6,979 nt of DNA from JAZDGX01 sp043806645 (GCA_043806645.1 JAZDGX010000180.1:1-6979); one strand, 5' to 3'; counted from the first letter of the stretch, positions 1 to 6,534 are shown. Notes: generated by a model not told the origin, from the letters alone. Program-made: numbers and translations.

Positions 1-181
1 CCCAAGCGCGCGCCTTGACTCCGCCGCGCTCGGATTTCCGCCGCACACTCCATACGGGTAAACAGCGCGCGGCGGAGACATCCCGCGGGCCCCAGTGGGT
101 CCCCTCGCCCCTCCGCCGCCGTGTCCCAAAAGCTGCACACCTGGCTACACTTGGGGCACCCGGCTGGAGCGGGGGGGCGCC
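1..181. other. Intergenic stretch with GC-rich inverted repeat
   Basis: I find no convincing gene end here. One forward frame stays open until a stop at 183, but its translation is Arg/Pro-rich and resembles no protein I know. The visible structure is a perfect 9-bp inverted repeat, GCGGCGGAG at 69-77 and CTCCGCCGC at 111-119, enclosing a smaller GGGCCC/GGGTCCC-type fold. It could be the end of an upstream transcript, but no T-run follows it. The heptamer CCGCCGC occurs three times (about 21, 39 and 113), which may be only base composition. Confidence 0.4.
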
Positions 182-210
182 TTGACATCGGGGGACCGGG
201 TCGATATAGT
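182..210 (+). promoter_or_regulatory. Sigma-70 promoter for the 338-985 gene
   Basis: A perfect -35 TTGACA (182-187) is followed after exactly 17 nt by TATAGT (205-210), one base from the consensus -10. Transcription would start near A217, giving a 5' leader of about 120 nt before the ATG at 338. The leader contains a short imperfect hairpin near 229-247 and no recognisable riboswitch. This is the best promoter in the window and suggests strong housekeeping expression of the downstream envelope protein. Confidence 0.85.
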
Positions 211-337
211 GCGCGGATTCCAGTCGCGCTCATCGAGCGACGTTGCGCGGATTGCTCCGGCTCGGCCGGGGTTCGGCGCGGGATTCGCAAGGGTGTGACG
301 AGGCTGGCGCTGTGGCCGCGTCGAGAGAGGAACCACG

Positions 338-985
338 ATGAGAGCTACGCTTCTGCTCGGCCTGTTCCTGCTTCTGACTCCCGTGCCGGGCCGGGCCACT
401 GTCGGGACCGAATTCAACGGTCTGGCCAGTTTCGGGGTGGGCGGCGGTCTGATGCGCTGGCTTGCCGACGAGGATGCCAGCTCGCTGGATGGGCAGGCGG
501 CCCAGGTGCGGCCGATCGGCAAGGCCGTCTTCCGCTACCGCTTCAGCACCAACTGGCTGGCCGCTCTCGAGGCTGGATACGGATGGAACGGCTATGCCGA
601 GTCGGGGGACCGAACGCTGATCGTCATTCCCTTGACCTTGGGCATGGAACGGCGCCTGGGCGACATGTGGGGCCTGACCATGTCGGGGGCCGGCGGCGCG
701 GGCATCTATGTTTGGGGCCTGCGGCAGGACGGGCAGTTCCTGCGCGACCCCGAGACGACCAAGACCATCCAAGCCGTCGATCCGGGCCTCTATGCGGGAG
801 GAACCGGCGAATTCCACTTGAGCAACCATGTGACCTCGACAGTCCACTGGAACTTCCACTACATCTTCTCGACCCACAAGAGCGACTACCCGACCATGCT
901 GGGCGAGAACGACCTCTTCACCGAACTCAGAATCGGGGTGAACTATTACTTCTCTCCCTATGAAGGACTGGTTTGGGGGGAGTGA
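338..985 (+). CDS. Secreted beta-barrel (outer-membrane type) protein
   Basis: This 215-residue protein begins with a clear Sec signal peptide. It has Arg2, a hydrophobic core rich in Leu at residues 5-13, and a likely signal peptidase I site after PGRA (residue 20), leaving about 195 mature residues. The mature part alternates small or polar with aromatic residues and has glycine-rich turns (FGVGGG near 32-37, SGAGGAG near 113-119). Its terminal strand is rich in aromatics (GVNYYF). This fits a small eight-stranded outer-membrane barrel such as the OmpW/OmpA-like or 'outer membrane beta-barrel domain' families, but no family-specific motif decides which. There is no cysteine at the cleavage site, so it is not a lipoprotein. 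The start is supported by AGAGAGG at 324-330, 7 nt before the ATG. The gene appears monocistronic, between its own promoter at 182-210 and the terminator at 1007-1035. Substrate or role is unknown. Confidence 0.85.
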   Translation: MRATLLLGLFLLLTPVPGRATVGTEFNGLASFGVGGGLMRWLADEDASSLDGQAAQVRPIGKAVFRYRFSTNWLAALEAGYGWNGYAESGDRTLIVIPLTLGMERRLGDMWGLTMSGAGGAGIYVWGLRQDGQFLRDPETTKTIQAVDPGLYAGGTGEFHLSNHVTSTVHWNFHYIFSTHKSDYPTMLGENDLFTELRIGVNYYFSPYEGLVWGE

Positions 986-1006
986 GTGCCGGCATGAGCG
1001 CAAGAG

Positions 1007-1035
1007 GGGCCGGCGTATTTTCCGTCGGCCCTTTT
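1007..1035 (+). terminator. Rho-independent terminator of the barrel gene
   Basis: The left arm GGGCCGGCG (1007-1015) pairs with CGTCGGCCC (1023-1031): nine pairs including one G-T, around a 7-nt loop. The stem runs directly into TTTT (1032-1035). It lies 21 nt after the stop codon of the barrel gene and isolates that gene from guaB. Confidence 0.88.
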
Positions 1036-1139
1036 CGTACCCGGCCCGCGCGAGGTGAGCCGTCCGCCGCGGTTCACACGGCGCAACGGCCGAAACACCT
1101 TCGCCGCGCGATCGACGTCGAGTTGCATGGAGGTGCGGG

Positions 1140-2606
1140 ATGGATCCGCTCTACGCCAGGGAAGGCCTGACCTTCGACGATGTCCTGCTGCTGCCGCGGA
1201 AATCCGACGTGCTTCCCGATCAGGTGGACCCGGCAGTCAACCTGTGTCCCGGCATCCAGCTCAACATTCCCTTGATGAGCGCGGCGATGGACACGGTGAC
1301 CGAATCGCGGATGGCCGTGGCGCTGGCCCGCCAAGGCGGCCTGGGAGTGATTCATCGCAATTTCCCCCCCGAGGAGCAGGCGGCGGAAGTCGACAAGGTC
1401 AAGCGATCGGAAAGCGGCATGATCACCGATCCGGTGACGCTGCCTCCCGACCTGCCCGTCGGCCGGGCCTTGGAAGTCATGGAGAAATACCGCGTCTCGG
1501 GCGTGCCGATCACCGAGGAGGGCCGTCTGGTCGGCATCCTCACCAATCGCGATCTGCGGTTCACCAAGGACCACGCGGTGCTCATCCGCGATGTCATGAC
1601 CCATGAGCATCTGATCACCGCGCCGGTGGGCACCAGTCTGGAGGAAGCGAAGCGGCTGCTCCACGAGCACCGGATCGAGAAGCTGCCCGTGGTGGACGAG
1701 CAGTTCCGCCTGCGCGGCCTCATCACGGTCAAGGACATCATGAAGCGCATCGCGTTTCCCCTGGCGGCCAAGGACTCGCTCGGCCGGCTGCTCGTCGCCG
1801 CGGCGGTCGGGGCGGGGGACGCTGCGCTCCAGCGGGCCGCGCTGCTGGTGGCGAAAGGCGTCGATGTGCTCGTGCTCGACAGCGCCCACGGCCACAGTCG
1901 CGGCATTCTCGAGACGCTGGAACGGCTGCGCCGCGAGTATCCGCGACTGCCCATCGTGGCGGGCAATGTGGCCACCGCGGAGGGCGCGCGCGATCTGATC
2001 ACCGCCGGGGCGAGTGCGATCAAGGTGGGCATGGGGCCGGGAGCGATCTGCACCACGCGGGTGGTGGCGGGCGTCGGCGTGCCGCAGATCACGGCGATCG
2101 TGGATTGCGCGCAGGAAGCGCAGCGCCACGACGTCCGCGTCGTTGCCGACGGCGGCATGAAGTTTTCGGGCGATATCGTCAAGGCGCTCGCGGCCGGGGC
2201 ATGCGTGGCGATGGTCGGCAATCTGCTGGCCGGCACCGAAGAGAGCCCCGGCGAGACGATCATCTTCCAGGGCCGCAGCTACAAATCCTATCGCGGCATG
2301 GGATCGATCGGCGCGATGCGCGGGGAGGGGGCGCGGGACCGCTACTTCCAGCGCGAGGTCACCGAGAGCCACAAGCTCGTCGCCGAGGGCATCGAGGGCC
2401 GCGTGCCCTATCGCGGCGGCGTGGCCGAGGTGGTGTATCAGCTCATGGGAGGCGTGCGCGCGGGGATGGGATACTGTGGCGTGCGCACGATCGACGAACT
2501 CCATCGCGAGGCGCGCTTCATCCGCGTCACCGCGGCCGGTTTGCAGGAGAGCCATCCGCACGATGTGACGATCACCAAGGAAGCGCCCAACTACAAACTG
2601 GGATGA
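1140..2606 (+). CDS. guaB: IMP dehydrogenase
   Basis: This enzyme oxidises IMP to XMP with NAD+, the committed step of GMP synthesis in the cytoplasm, normally as a tetramer. At 488 residues it has the usual full bacterial length. The order is an N-terminal barrel part with TFDDVLLLP (11-19), a two-CBS Bateman module at about 94-206, then the rest of the barrel. Visible active-site elements are DSAHGHS (247-253), the Cys loop GPGAICTTR (299-307, catalytic Cys304), the phosphate-binding DGGM (337-340) and AGTEESPGE (364-372), YRGMGSIGAM (384-393), and the mobile-flap Arg401-Tyr402 pair. The C-terminus keeps the GYCG segment and ends in a conserved-looking NYKLG. The start is fixed by GGAGGT (1129-1134), 5 nt upstream. 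One small deviation is Asn361, where many bacterial enzymes have Ser (VGS/IGS before the AGTEESPGE loop). guaA is not adjacent; the next gene is convergent. I see no clear promoter in the 104 nt between the upstream terminator and the ATG. Confidence 0.98.
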   Translation: MDPLYAREGLTFDDVLLLPRKSDVLPDQVDPAVNLCPGIQLNIPLMSAAMDTVTESRMAVALARQGGLGVIHRNFPPEEQAAEVDKVKRSESGMITDPVTLPPDLPVGRALEVMEKYRVSGVPITEEGRLVGILTNRDLRFTKDHAVLIRDVMTHEHLITAPVGTSLEEAKRLLHEHRIEKLPVVDEQFRLRGLITVKDIMKRIAFPLAAKDSLGRLLVAAAVGAGDAALQRAALLVAKGVDVLVLDSAHGHSRGILETLERLRREYPRLPIVAGNVATAEGARDLITAGASAIKVGMGPGAICTTRVVAGVGVPQITAIVDCAQEAQRHDVRVVADGGMKFSGDIVKALAAGACVAMVGNLLAGTEESPGETIIFQGRSYKSYRGMGSIGAMRGEGARDRYFQREVTESHKLVAEGIEGRVPYRGGVAEVVYQLMGGVRAGMGYCGVRTIDELHREARFIRVTAAGLQESHPHDVTITKEAPNYKLG

Positions 2607-2616
2607 TGGGCTGAAA

Positions 2617-2665
2617 GCGCCCGCCCCCCAGCCGACCATCCGAAGATGGGGCCGGGGGCGGGGGC
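2617..2665. terminator. Long hairpin between convergent genes, probable bidirectional terminator
   Basis: The outer arms GCGCCCGCCCCC (2617-2628) and GGGGGCGGGGGC (2654-2665) pair with one mismatch. Inside, GCC/GGC (2631-2633/2650-2652) and CCATC/GATGG (2636-2640/2645-2649) continue the stem to a 4-nt loop. Read on the minus strand, the loop is C(UUCG)G, the very stable tetraloop common in terminators, and the stem is followed by GCTTTC, a short U-tract. Read on the plus strand, the loop is CGAA and no T-run follows. It begins 11 nt after the guaB stop. I infer termination of the minus-strand gene and at least stalling or 3'-end protection of guaB mRNA. Confidence 0.65.
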
Positions 2666-2718
2666 TCCTCGGGGAGCTGCGGGTGAGGGAGCAGCGGGTT
2701 CACGAACAACCCGGGTGT

Positions 2719-2774
2719 GGGGAAGGCCGGCCCGGCGCCGGCGGCGCCGCGAAGGGGTGGCCGGCCCTCGCCCC
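2719..2774. terminator. Second GC-rich stem-loop next to the end of the minus-strand gene
   Basis: GGCCGGCC at 2725-2732 pairs with GGCCGGCC at 2759-2766, with flanking GGGG (2719-2722) opposite CCCC (2771-2774). A nested hairpin CGGCGCC/GGCGCCG (2733-2739/2743-2749) sits inside. It ends 7 nt from the stop of the minus-strand gene. There is no T-run on either strand, so it may be a 3'-end stabiliser or a composition effect rather than an intrinsic terminator. Confidence 0.4.
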
Positions 2775-2780
2775 GGCGGG

Positions 2781-3572
2781 CTATTCCGGAAATCGAAACT
2801 TGAACTCCGGATCCAGTCTCTGGATCTCATCGACCAAGGCCTCGATCTGCCGGCGGGTCTCCGGATTCCCCGTCGCTCTCCACTCGGAGAAGAGGTCCAG
2901 GAACCTGTCCTGCAGCTCGTGGAGGTCGCCGACCTTGCGCGCCTCGTCCACGCTGCGCTCGAGGTGATAGACCTCCCCCCGCGACAGACGTTCCATCAGG
3001 TTCAGATACTCGCCCCGCATGTGCGCGAGGATGCGCAAGTACTTCTCGAAGCCCGCGCTCAGCTTTTCCAGGACTTCCGTGATCGCGGCATGCGGGCTGT
3101 GGATCTGCTGGCTGTAGCTGTAGGCGAACCGGTAGTAGGTCTTGCCGCGACCCACGTAGGCCTCTTCGCCGGGCTCGAACAGCTTGTGGGAGGGGGAGTC
3201 CGCTGCGCCCGTGCGTCCCGGGTGCGAAACGGCGGGGTTACCGAAAATCCCCAGTGAGATCAGGAGGAAGTCGGCGTTGGTCTTGTAGAGTGTGTACTTC
3301 AGGCGCGCGTCCTGGGAGTCCGCCAGGCGGGCGAAGACCTCCGTGTCGTACTTGGAGAGATAGCGCCCCGCGCGCTGGATGTAGCTGGGGTCGATAAATG
3401 AGTTGAGCAGGTGCGCGATGTAGACGTTGACGTCCTCATCGTAGTAGTCCTTGTTGGAAACCAGCCCGGTCTCCATCCGCGAGAAGAGCAGGCACCGCAT
3501 CATGAAGTGATAGGTGGGCCGCACGCCCCTGTCGGTGCCCTTCAGATCCAGGTATTGCTCGATCGATCGCAT
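2781..3572 (-). CDS. Uncharacterised helical cytoplasmic protein
   Basis: I do not recognise a named family. From the ATG at 3572 the protein has 263 residues, with no signal peptide or membrane span. It looks strongly helical, with three notable parts. An N-terminal region is rich in Tyr/Phe/Met and acidic residues (YYDEDVNVYIAHLL, 43-56). A central block follows (YKTNADFLLISLGIFG, 96-111). A charged C-terminal half (about 160-255) has heptad-like spacing and probably forms a helical bundle or coiled coil, ending RLDPEFKFRFPE. Codon use is like the neighbours and the composition is natural, so it is a real gene. A GTG at 3638 would add 22 residues rich in Gly, Pro and Ala. I prefer the internal ATG because that extension looks untranslated and a G-rich AGGCGGGG lies just upstream of it. 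It faces away from the 4053 gene and converges on guaB, so it is probably expressed alone. No minus-strand promoter is clear. Confidence 0.8.
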   Translation of the reverse strand: MRSIEQYLDLKGTDRGVRPTYHFMMRCLLFSRMETGLVSNKDYYDEDVNVYIAHLLNSFIDPSYIQRAGRYLSKYDTEVFARLADSQDARLKYTLYKTNADFLLISLGIFGNPAVSHPGRTGAADSPSHKLFEPGEEAYVGRGKTYYRFAYSYSQQIHSPHAAITEVLEKLSAGFEKYLRILAHMRGEYLNLMERLSRGEVYHLERSVDEARKVGDLHELQDRFLDLFSEWRATGNPETRRQIEALVDEIQRLDPEFKFRFPE

Positions 3573-3645
3573 GGAGGCCCCGCCTGTTTGTGTTTTGCCG
3601 ATTCCGGAGCCCGAACCTCGCGCCGGCTGGGCCGGCACATGGGTC

Positions 3646-3673
3646 TTGACTCCTCAGCGATCCCGGCTATCCT
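3646..3673 (+). promoter_or_regulatory. Sigma-70-like promoter for the three-gene signalling run
   Basis: TTGACT (3646-3651) and TATCCT (3668-3673) are separated by 16 nt. The -35 has five of six consensus bases and the -10 four of six. The start would be near A3682. It is the only good plus-strand promoter before the gene at 4053 and implies a leader of about 370 nt. It overlaps the upstream region of the divergent minus-strand gene, so the two could influence each other. Confidence 0.6.
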
Positions 3674-3750
3674 GGCCTCTCAGAGTTCCGTGCAGGGAGT
3701 TCAGCAACGGGCGTGCCATGGGTCCGCACTGATTTCGGCGGACGGTTTGC

Positions 3751-3844
3751 GCAAGTCCCGAGTCCGCGTCCGGCCGCTTGCATCGAGGACGGCGGGCAGA
3801 CGCCGAGCAGGCGGGTCGATCGGCTAACGGGCACCGGGACTTGC
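3751..3844 (+). repeat. Perfect 10-bp inverted repeat closing an 74-nt region
   Basis: GCAAGTCCCG (3751-3760) and CGGGACTTGC (3835-3844) are exact reverse complements. The 74 nt between them contain short mutually exclusive stems: CGCC at 3801-3804 can pair with GGCG at 3791-3794 or with GGCG at 3810-3813. This could be the closing stem of a multi-branched RNA. Confidence 0.5.
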
Positions 3845-3907
3845 CCATGGAAGTCCATTCCTGTCCACATCCGCTTTGCCCATCCCGAGGAGGCAGGCGC
3901 ATTCGGG

Positions 3908-3933
3908 CCGGATGAACCCAGCGTCTCATCCGG
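3908..3933 (+). repeat. Perfect 8-bp inverted repeat
   Basis: CCGGATGA (3908-3915) and TCATCCGG (3926-3933) enclose a 10-nt spacer. The core CGGATG could instead pair with CATCCG at 3979-3984 in the next repeat, offering alternative folds. As DNA it could also be a dyad operator. Confidence 0.5.
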
Positions 3934-3970
3934 ACGGGGCGCCCATGTCCGAGTTGCGCCATTGCAGGGA

Positions 3971-4009
3971 CCGGATTGCATCCGCTTTTTCACTGCGGAA
4001 TGCATCCGG
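3971..4009 (+). repeat. 14-bp stem-loop with a T5 run in its loop
   Basis: Bases 3971-3985 pair with 3995-4009 through 14 base pairs with two single-base bulges (T3976, A4000), around the loop TTTTTCACT. The left arm alone can form a small hairpin, CGGAT-TGC-ATCCG (3972-3984), followed directly by C and TTTTT, which resembles a weak intrinsic terminator. The two folds exclude each other. Confidence 0.5.
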
Positions 4010-4052
4010 GGCACGGTGCAGCTTGCATTCCGCCACGCGGGAGGGGAGCGGC

Positions 4053-5255
4053 ATGGAGACGGGTTCGAGGGGCGGGCACCCGGTGGCACGCCGGGGCGGC
4101 CTGCGGACACGCTTGCTGATCCTGTTCCTCATTCCCGTCATGCTGCTCGGACTGTCGGGCCTGCTCATGCTGCCCTCGTCCCAGCGCGGGAATCCCCATG
4201 ACGCCGCGGGAGGGTCCGTCGGACCCCTTTTCCCCATCTTCTTCCTCGCGGCCCTCCTGCTCGCCGCCGGGCTGGCCCTCCACGCGGGAGACCGGATCGC
4301 CCGTCCCGTCGCCTGGCTGCTGCGCGTGTTGGACGCCGGAGAGGCCGCACCGGTCGAACGGCCGCCCCGGCCGGTGGCGGACTGGGAAATGGAGCTTCTC
4401 AGTCGCAAGGTCCAGGTTCTGCTCAAGCAGAATGTTTCCGGCGCCCGTGCGGTCGAGGAGCTCGAGACCCTGCGGAGTGAAATCTCGGCGATTATCGAGT
4501 CCGCCGGCGCGGATCGCCCCCACGGCCGTCCCTGGTCCGAGGTGCGGGCGACGCATGTTCTGACACGCTGCCTGCTTGATTTTTTTCGCACTCACGCCGA
4601 GAGTCTCCGCGACGCCAATGACGGATTGGCACGGCTGCAGGGGCTGCTGGAGCAGGATTGGCGCGAAGAGACGCTCTCGATAGAGGAAATCGCCAAACGA
4701 TCGGAGCGCTGTTTCCTGGAGCAGACCGAACTGGCCATGGAGCTGCAGCGTCTGGCCCGCTCGGCGCGCGGGGACGAAGGAGATCGCGCGGGCCAGGAGG
4801 ACGCGCAGGCCGTGCTGGCCGACCTGCGCCTGGGCATCGAGCGTTGGCAGCGCGAGGTGCAGGCGGTCCTCGAGGCTGCGCCGCTGGTCATGGCGGGCGG
4901 TCCGGCAATGGGCCCGGCTCCCGCCCCCGGGGTTAGCGAGCGGTTTGCGGACTGGACCCGCTGGGTCGACGAGAGCCTCGAGCTTCTCGAGAAGACGGTG
5001 GATGGCGGCGGGCAGGACGACACGGTATCGCTGCGGAGCATCGTCCCGCGGATCAAGCAGGTCGCGGAAACGGCGACGCGGGCGGGGCAGGAGTTGGGCA
5101 GGCTTTCACGCGAAGCGGCCCAACTCGAACGCACCTGGCAGAGGCTGGGTGAGCGCCTTCGCTCGTTGATGACCCGCATTGGAGAAGTGCATGCCGGGCC
5201 GGAGGGAGCGGACTCCTTGGAAGAAGGAGGTGCGGGGCGTGACCGGGCGCAGTGA
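4053..5255 (+). CDS. Membrane-anchored HAMP-like coiled-coil signalling protein (gene A)
   Basis: This 400-residue protein has two membrane helices (about 20-41 and 57-77) joined by an external loop of only about 15 residues, so it has no extracytoplasmic sensor domain. After the second helix, RIARPVAWLLRVLDAGE (81-97) resembles the first helix of a HAMP linker with its conserved Pro. The acidic-amphipathic stretch at 110-126 could be the second HAMP helix. The rest (about 130-380) is charged helix with heptad character, broken by a Gly/Pro/Ala segment at 280-293. That arrangement recalls the cytoplasmic rod of methyl-accepting chemotaxis proteins, but the conserved hairpin tip is absent, as are histidine-kinase, GGDEF and phosphatase motifs. 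The start is the ATG preceded by GGAGGGG (4040-4046, 6-nt spacing). In-frame ATGs at 3912 and 3945 would extend it but have poor ribosome sites and weaker codon bias. Its last 17 nt overlap gene B, so translation is likely coupled. I infer a scaffold or relay receptor; a function cannot be named. Confidence 0.8.
   Translation: METGSRGGHPVARRGGLRTRLLILFLIPVMLLGLSGLLMLPSSQRGNPHDAAGGSVGPLFPIFFLAALLLAAGLALHAGDRIARPVAWLLRVLDAGEAAPVERPPRPVADWEMELLSRKVQVLLKQNVSGARAVEELETLRSEISAIIESAGADRPHGRPWSEVRATHVLTRCLLDFFRTHAESLRDANDGLARLQGLLEQDWREETLSIEEIAKRSERCFLEQTELAMELQRLARSARGDEGDRAGQEDAQAVLADLRLGIERWQREVQAVLEAAPLVMAGGPAMGPAPAPGVSERFADWTRWVDESLELLEKTVDGGGQDDTVSLRSIVPRIKQVAETATRAGQELGRLSREAAQLERTWQRLGERLRSLMTRIGEVHAGPEGADSLEEGGAGRDRAQ
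5224..5230 (+). promoter_or_regulatory. Ribosome binding site that fixes the GTG start of gene B
   Basis: AAGGAGG, a near-complete anti-16S match, lies 8 nt before the GTG at 5239 and inside the 3' end of gene A. It argues for this GTG over the upstream in-frame ATGs at 5179 and 5191, which lack comparable sites. Confidence 0.75.
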
Positions 5256-6534
5256 CCACAGCGAACAGAACAGGATCGGGCGCATTCTCTCCCTGATGGG
5301 CGGGTTGCTTCAGGAGGTCGGGGTGCTGGTCGAGGCCGAGCCCGCGAAAGCCACGGCCGTGGAGCAGGAGCCGGCCGCCGCGCAGGCGGGCGCGGCCGAT
5401 GCAGCCGGCGTCTCCGCGAAGCCCGCGACGGGTGCCCCTGCCGGCGTCGCGGGGGACGGGCCGTGGAGGTCCGAGGGGCATCCGCCCGATCGGCCCGACG
5501 ACGGGCTCTTCCTCGTGTGCGAACAGGCGGGCGGCAAGGTCGCCTTTCCTTGGAGCTGGTTGGCGGGGACGCGGCTGTCGGGGCAGGGGGACCTCGAAGG
5601 CTTCACTATTTCCGACGGCGCGGCGAGGGTGGCGCTGCGGGTGAACCGGGTGCTCGGACTGTGGACGCGCAGGGAAGTCCAAGGCTGGTCGGAGCAGCTG
5701 CGGTGGCTGGAATCAGCCAAGGAAATCGATGTCCTGGAGCCTGCCCCCGCGACCCTGCCGGATGCGCCCATCGTTCGCGGGGCCTCTCGCACCCCGGCGC
5801 CGGAGCCGGCGGTCGCCGCGGTGCCGGATGCGGCAGAGCTGCCCGAGTGGATCGCGCCTGTCGCCGGCCTCGCACCGGAACCCGGCCCGAATGCGGCAGC
5901 GGCCTTCGGCGCCCCTCCGATCGTGCGTCTTCCTCTGGAGCCCTCTCTGGATCAGCCGACCGCGATCCGGGCGGAACCGTCTTCCCCGGCGATCCCCACC
6001 GAAGTCGCCCGGCCCCGATTGGCGGCCGTACCCGACGCCGCACCGCAGGTGACTCCGCTTCCCGATCTTCATGGCGGCGAACGCGTGTGGGTAGCATCCC
6101 CCTCGGCGCTGGCGCGCCGGTTTCTGATGCGTCATCTGGGCGAATTGGGATTCGAAGTTCTCGAAGCGCGAGACCTCGATGATCCCCTCCTGCCTGCCGA
6201 TCTAAAAGGAGTCGCGGCTCTCTTTCTCGATGAGAGCCTCCTTGAGGATTGGAAGGCGCGTCCGGCCTCGTTGCGCGTGGCTACGCCGCTGGTCTGCCTG
6301 ACCGTGGACGAAGCCTCCCTCAACGTGCCGCCCGACGGCCAATGCCCGCCGGGGGGTGCGGTGCTGCCACGGCCCTTCGAGCGCGCGCAGGTCGAACGAG
6401 TCGTTCATTGGCTGCGCTCCCTTACGCGGGGCGGCGCACCGGAGGGCGATGGGGATCATGGAGCAGAAGAAGATACGTGGCTTTTCGCCGACCCCTTTGG
6501 AGCGTCGCGAGCAGGAGAGCATTCTCGTCGCTGA
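5239..6534 (+). CDS. Possible CheW-like segment plus pseudo-receiver protein (gene B)
   Basis: This is a 431-residue cytoplasmic protein with a GTG start. Residues 9-32 form an amphipathic helix. An Ala/Pro-rich linker leads to a compact segment at about 88-168 whose end (ARVALRVNRVLGLW, 129-142) recalls the CheW-fold strand around 'VDRVLGV'. This match is weak and the segment is shorter than a full CheW domain. A second long Pro/Ala linker (about 168-278) follows. Residues 281-396 fit a response-regulator receiver: VWVASPSALARR aligns with the VLVVDDSxxVRR start, FLDES supplies an Asp at the phospho-acceptor place (Asp331), LVCLT gives the switch Thr355, and LPRPF replaces the usual KPF. The two acidic residues are Ser287-Pro288 and the Lys is Arg378, so Mg2+-dependent phosphorylation is unlikely. 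The C-terminal tail from 397 is unstructured. The gene overlaps gene A by 17 nt and gene C by 77 nt. I infer a docking or adaptor role between A and C. Confidence 0.75.
   Translation: MTGRSDHSEQNRIGRILSLMGGLLQEVGVLVEAEPAKATAVEQEPAAAQAGAADAAGVSAKPATGAPAGVAGDGPWRSEGHPPDRPDDGLFLVCEQAGGKVAFPWSWLAGTRLSGQGDLEGFTISDGAARVALRVNRVLGLWTRREVQGWSEQLRWLESAKEIDVLEPAPATLPDAPIVRGASRTPAPEPAVAAVPDAAELPEWIAPVAGLAPEPGPNAAAAFGAPPIVRLPLEPSLDQPTAIRAEPSSPAIPTEVARPRLAAVPDAAPQVTPLPDLHGGERVWVASPSALARRFLMRHLGELGFEVLEARDLDDPLLPADLKGVAALFLDESLLEDWKARPASLRVATPLVCLTVDEASLNVPPDGQCPPGGAVLPRPFERAQVERVVHWLRSLTRGGAPEGDGDHGAEEDTWLFADPFGASRAGEHSRR

Larger units (their letters stand above)
3682..4052 (+). promoter_or_regulatory. Long leader rich in inverted repeats
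   Basis: This 371-nt stretch has no convincing gene. It holds at least three inverted repeats (3751-3844, 3908-3933, 3971-4009) and a T5 run at 3986-3990. The open frame that continues into it from the 4053 gene has clearly weaker third-position G/C: about 70 percent over the 36 codons before the ATG, against nearly 90 percent just after it. That supports an untranslated leader. I do not recognise a known riboswitch class. It may be a new cis-acting RNA, an attenuator, or merely GC-rich spacer. Confidence 0.4.

Noticed and set aside
15..60. A possible promoter starting with TTGACT at 15-20
   Set aside because: No -10-like hexamer lies at 15-19 nt; the nearest AT-containing word (CATACG at 51) is 30 nt away.
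121..963. A 280-codon plus-strand frame overlapping the beta-barrel gene
   Set aside because: Its product is Arg/Gly/Pro-rich with no signal peptide or motif, whereas the 338 frame has a signal peptide, a ribosome site and natural composition.
1073..1100. TTCACA as a -35 for guaB
   Set aside because: The region 17 nt downstream has no acceptable -10, so a guaB promoter cannot be assigned by eye.
1074..2639. A 521-codon open frame on the minus strand across guaB
   Set aside because: It mirrors guaB in a GC-rich genome; its translation is His/Arg/Ala-rich and resembles no protein, while guaB is unambiguous.
3751..3844. Known riboswitch or small RNA (cyclic-di-GMP, cobalamin, glycine, SRP RNA)
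   Set aside because: None of the conserved core words of these RNAs could be found; only a generic closing stem is visible.
3876..4052. N-terminal extension of gene A from TTG 3876, ATG 3912 or ATG 3945
   Set aside because: The third-position G/C is lower than in the gene, the ribosome sites are weak, and the stretch consists of inverted repeats; ATG 4053 has a strong site.
3713..4201. A 162-codon open frame in the leader region
   Set aside because: It has no ribosome site and a random-looking composition, and it runs into gene A in another frame.
4053..5255. Gene A as a methyl-accepting chemotaxis protein or histidine kinase
   Set aside because: The conserved hairpin tip of chemoreceptors and the H, N and G boxes of kinases are not present in the translation.
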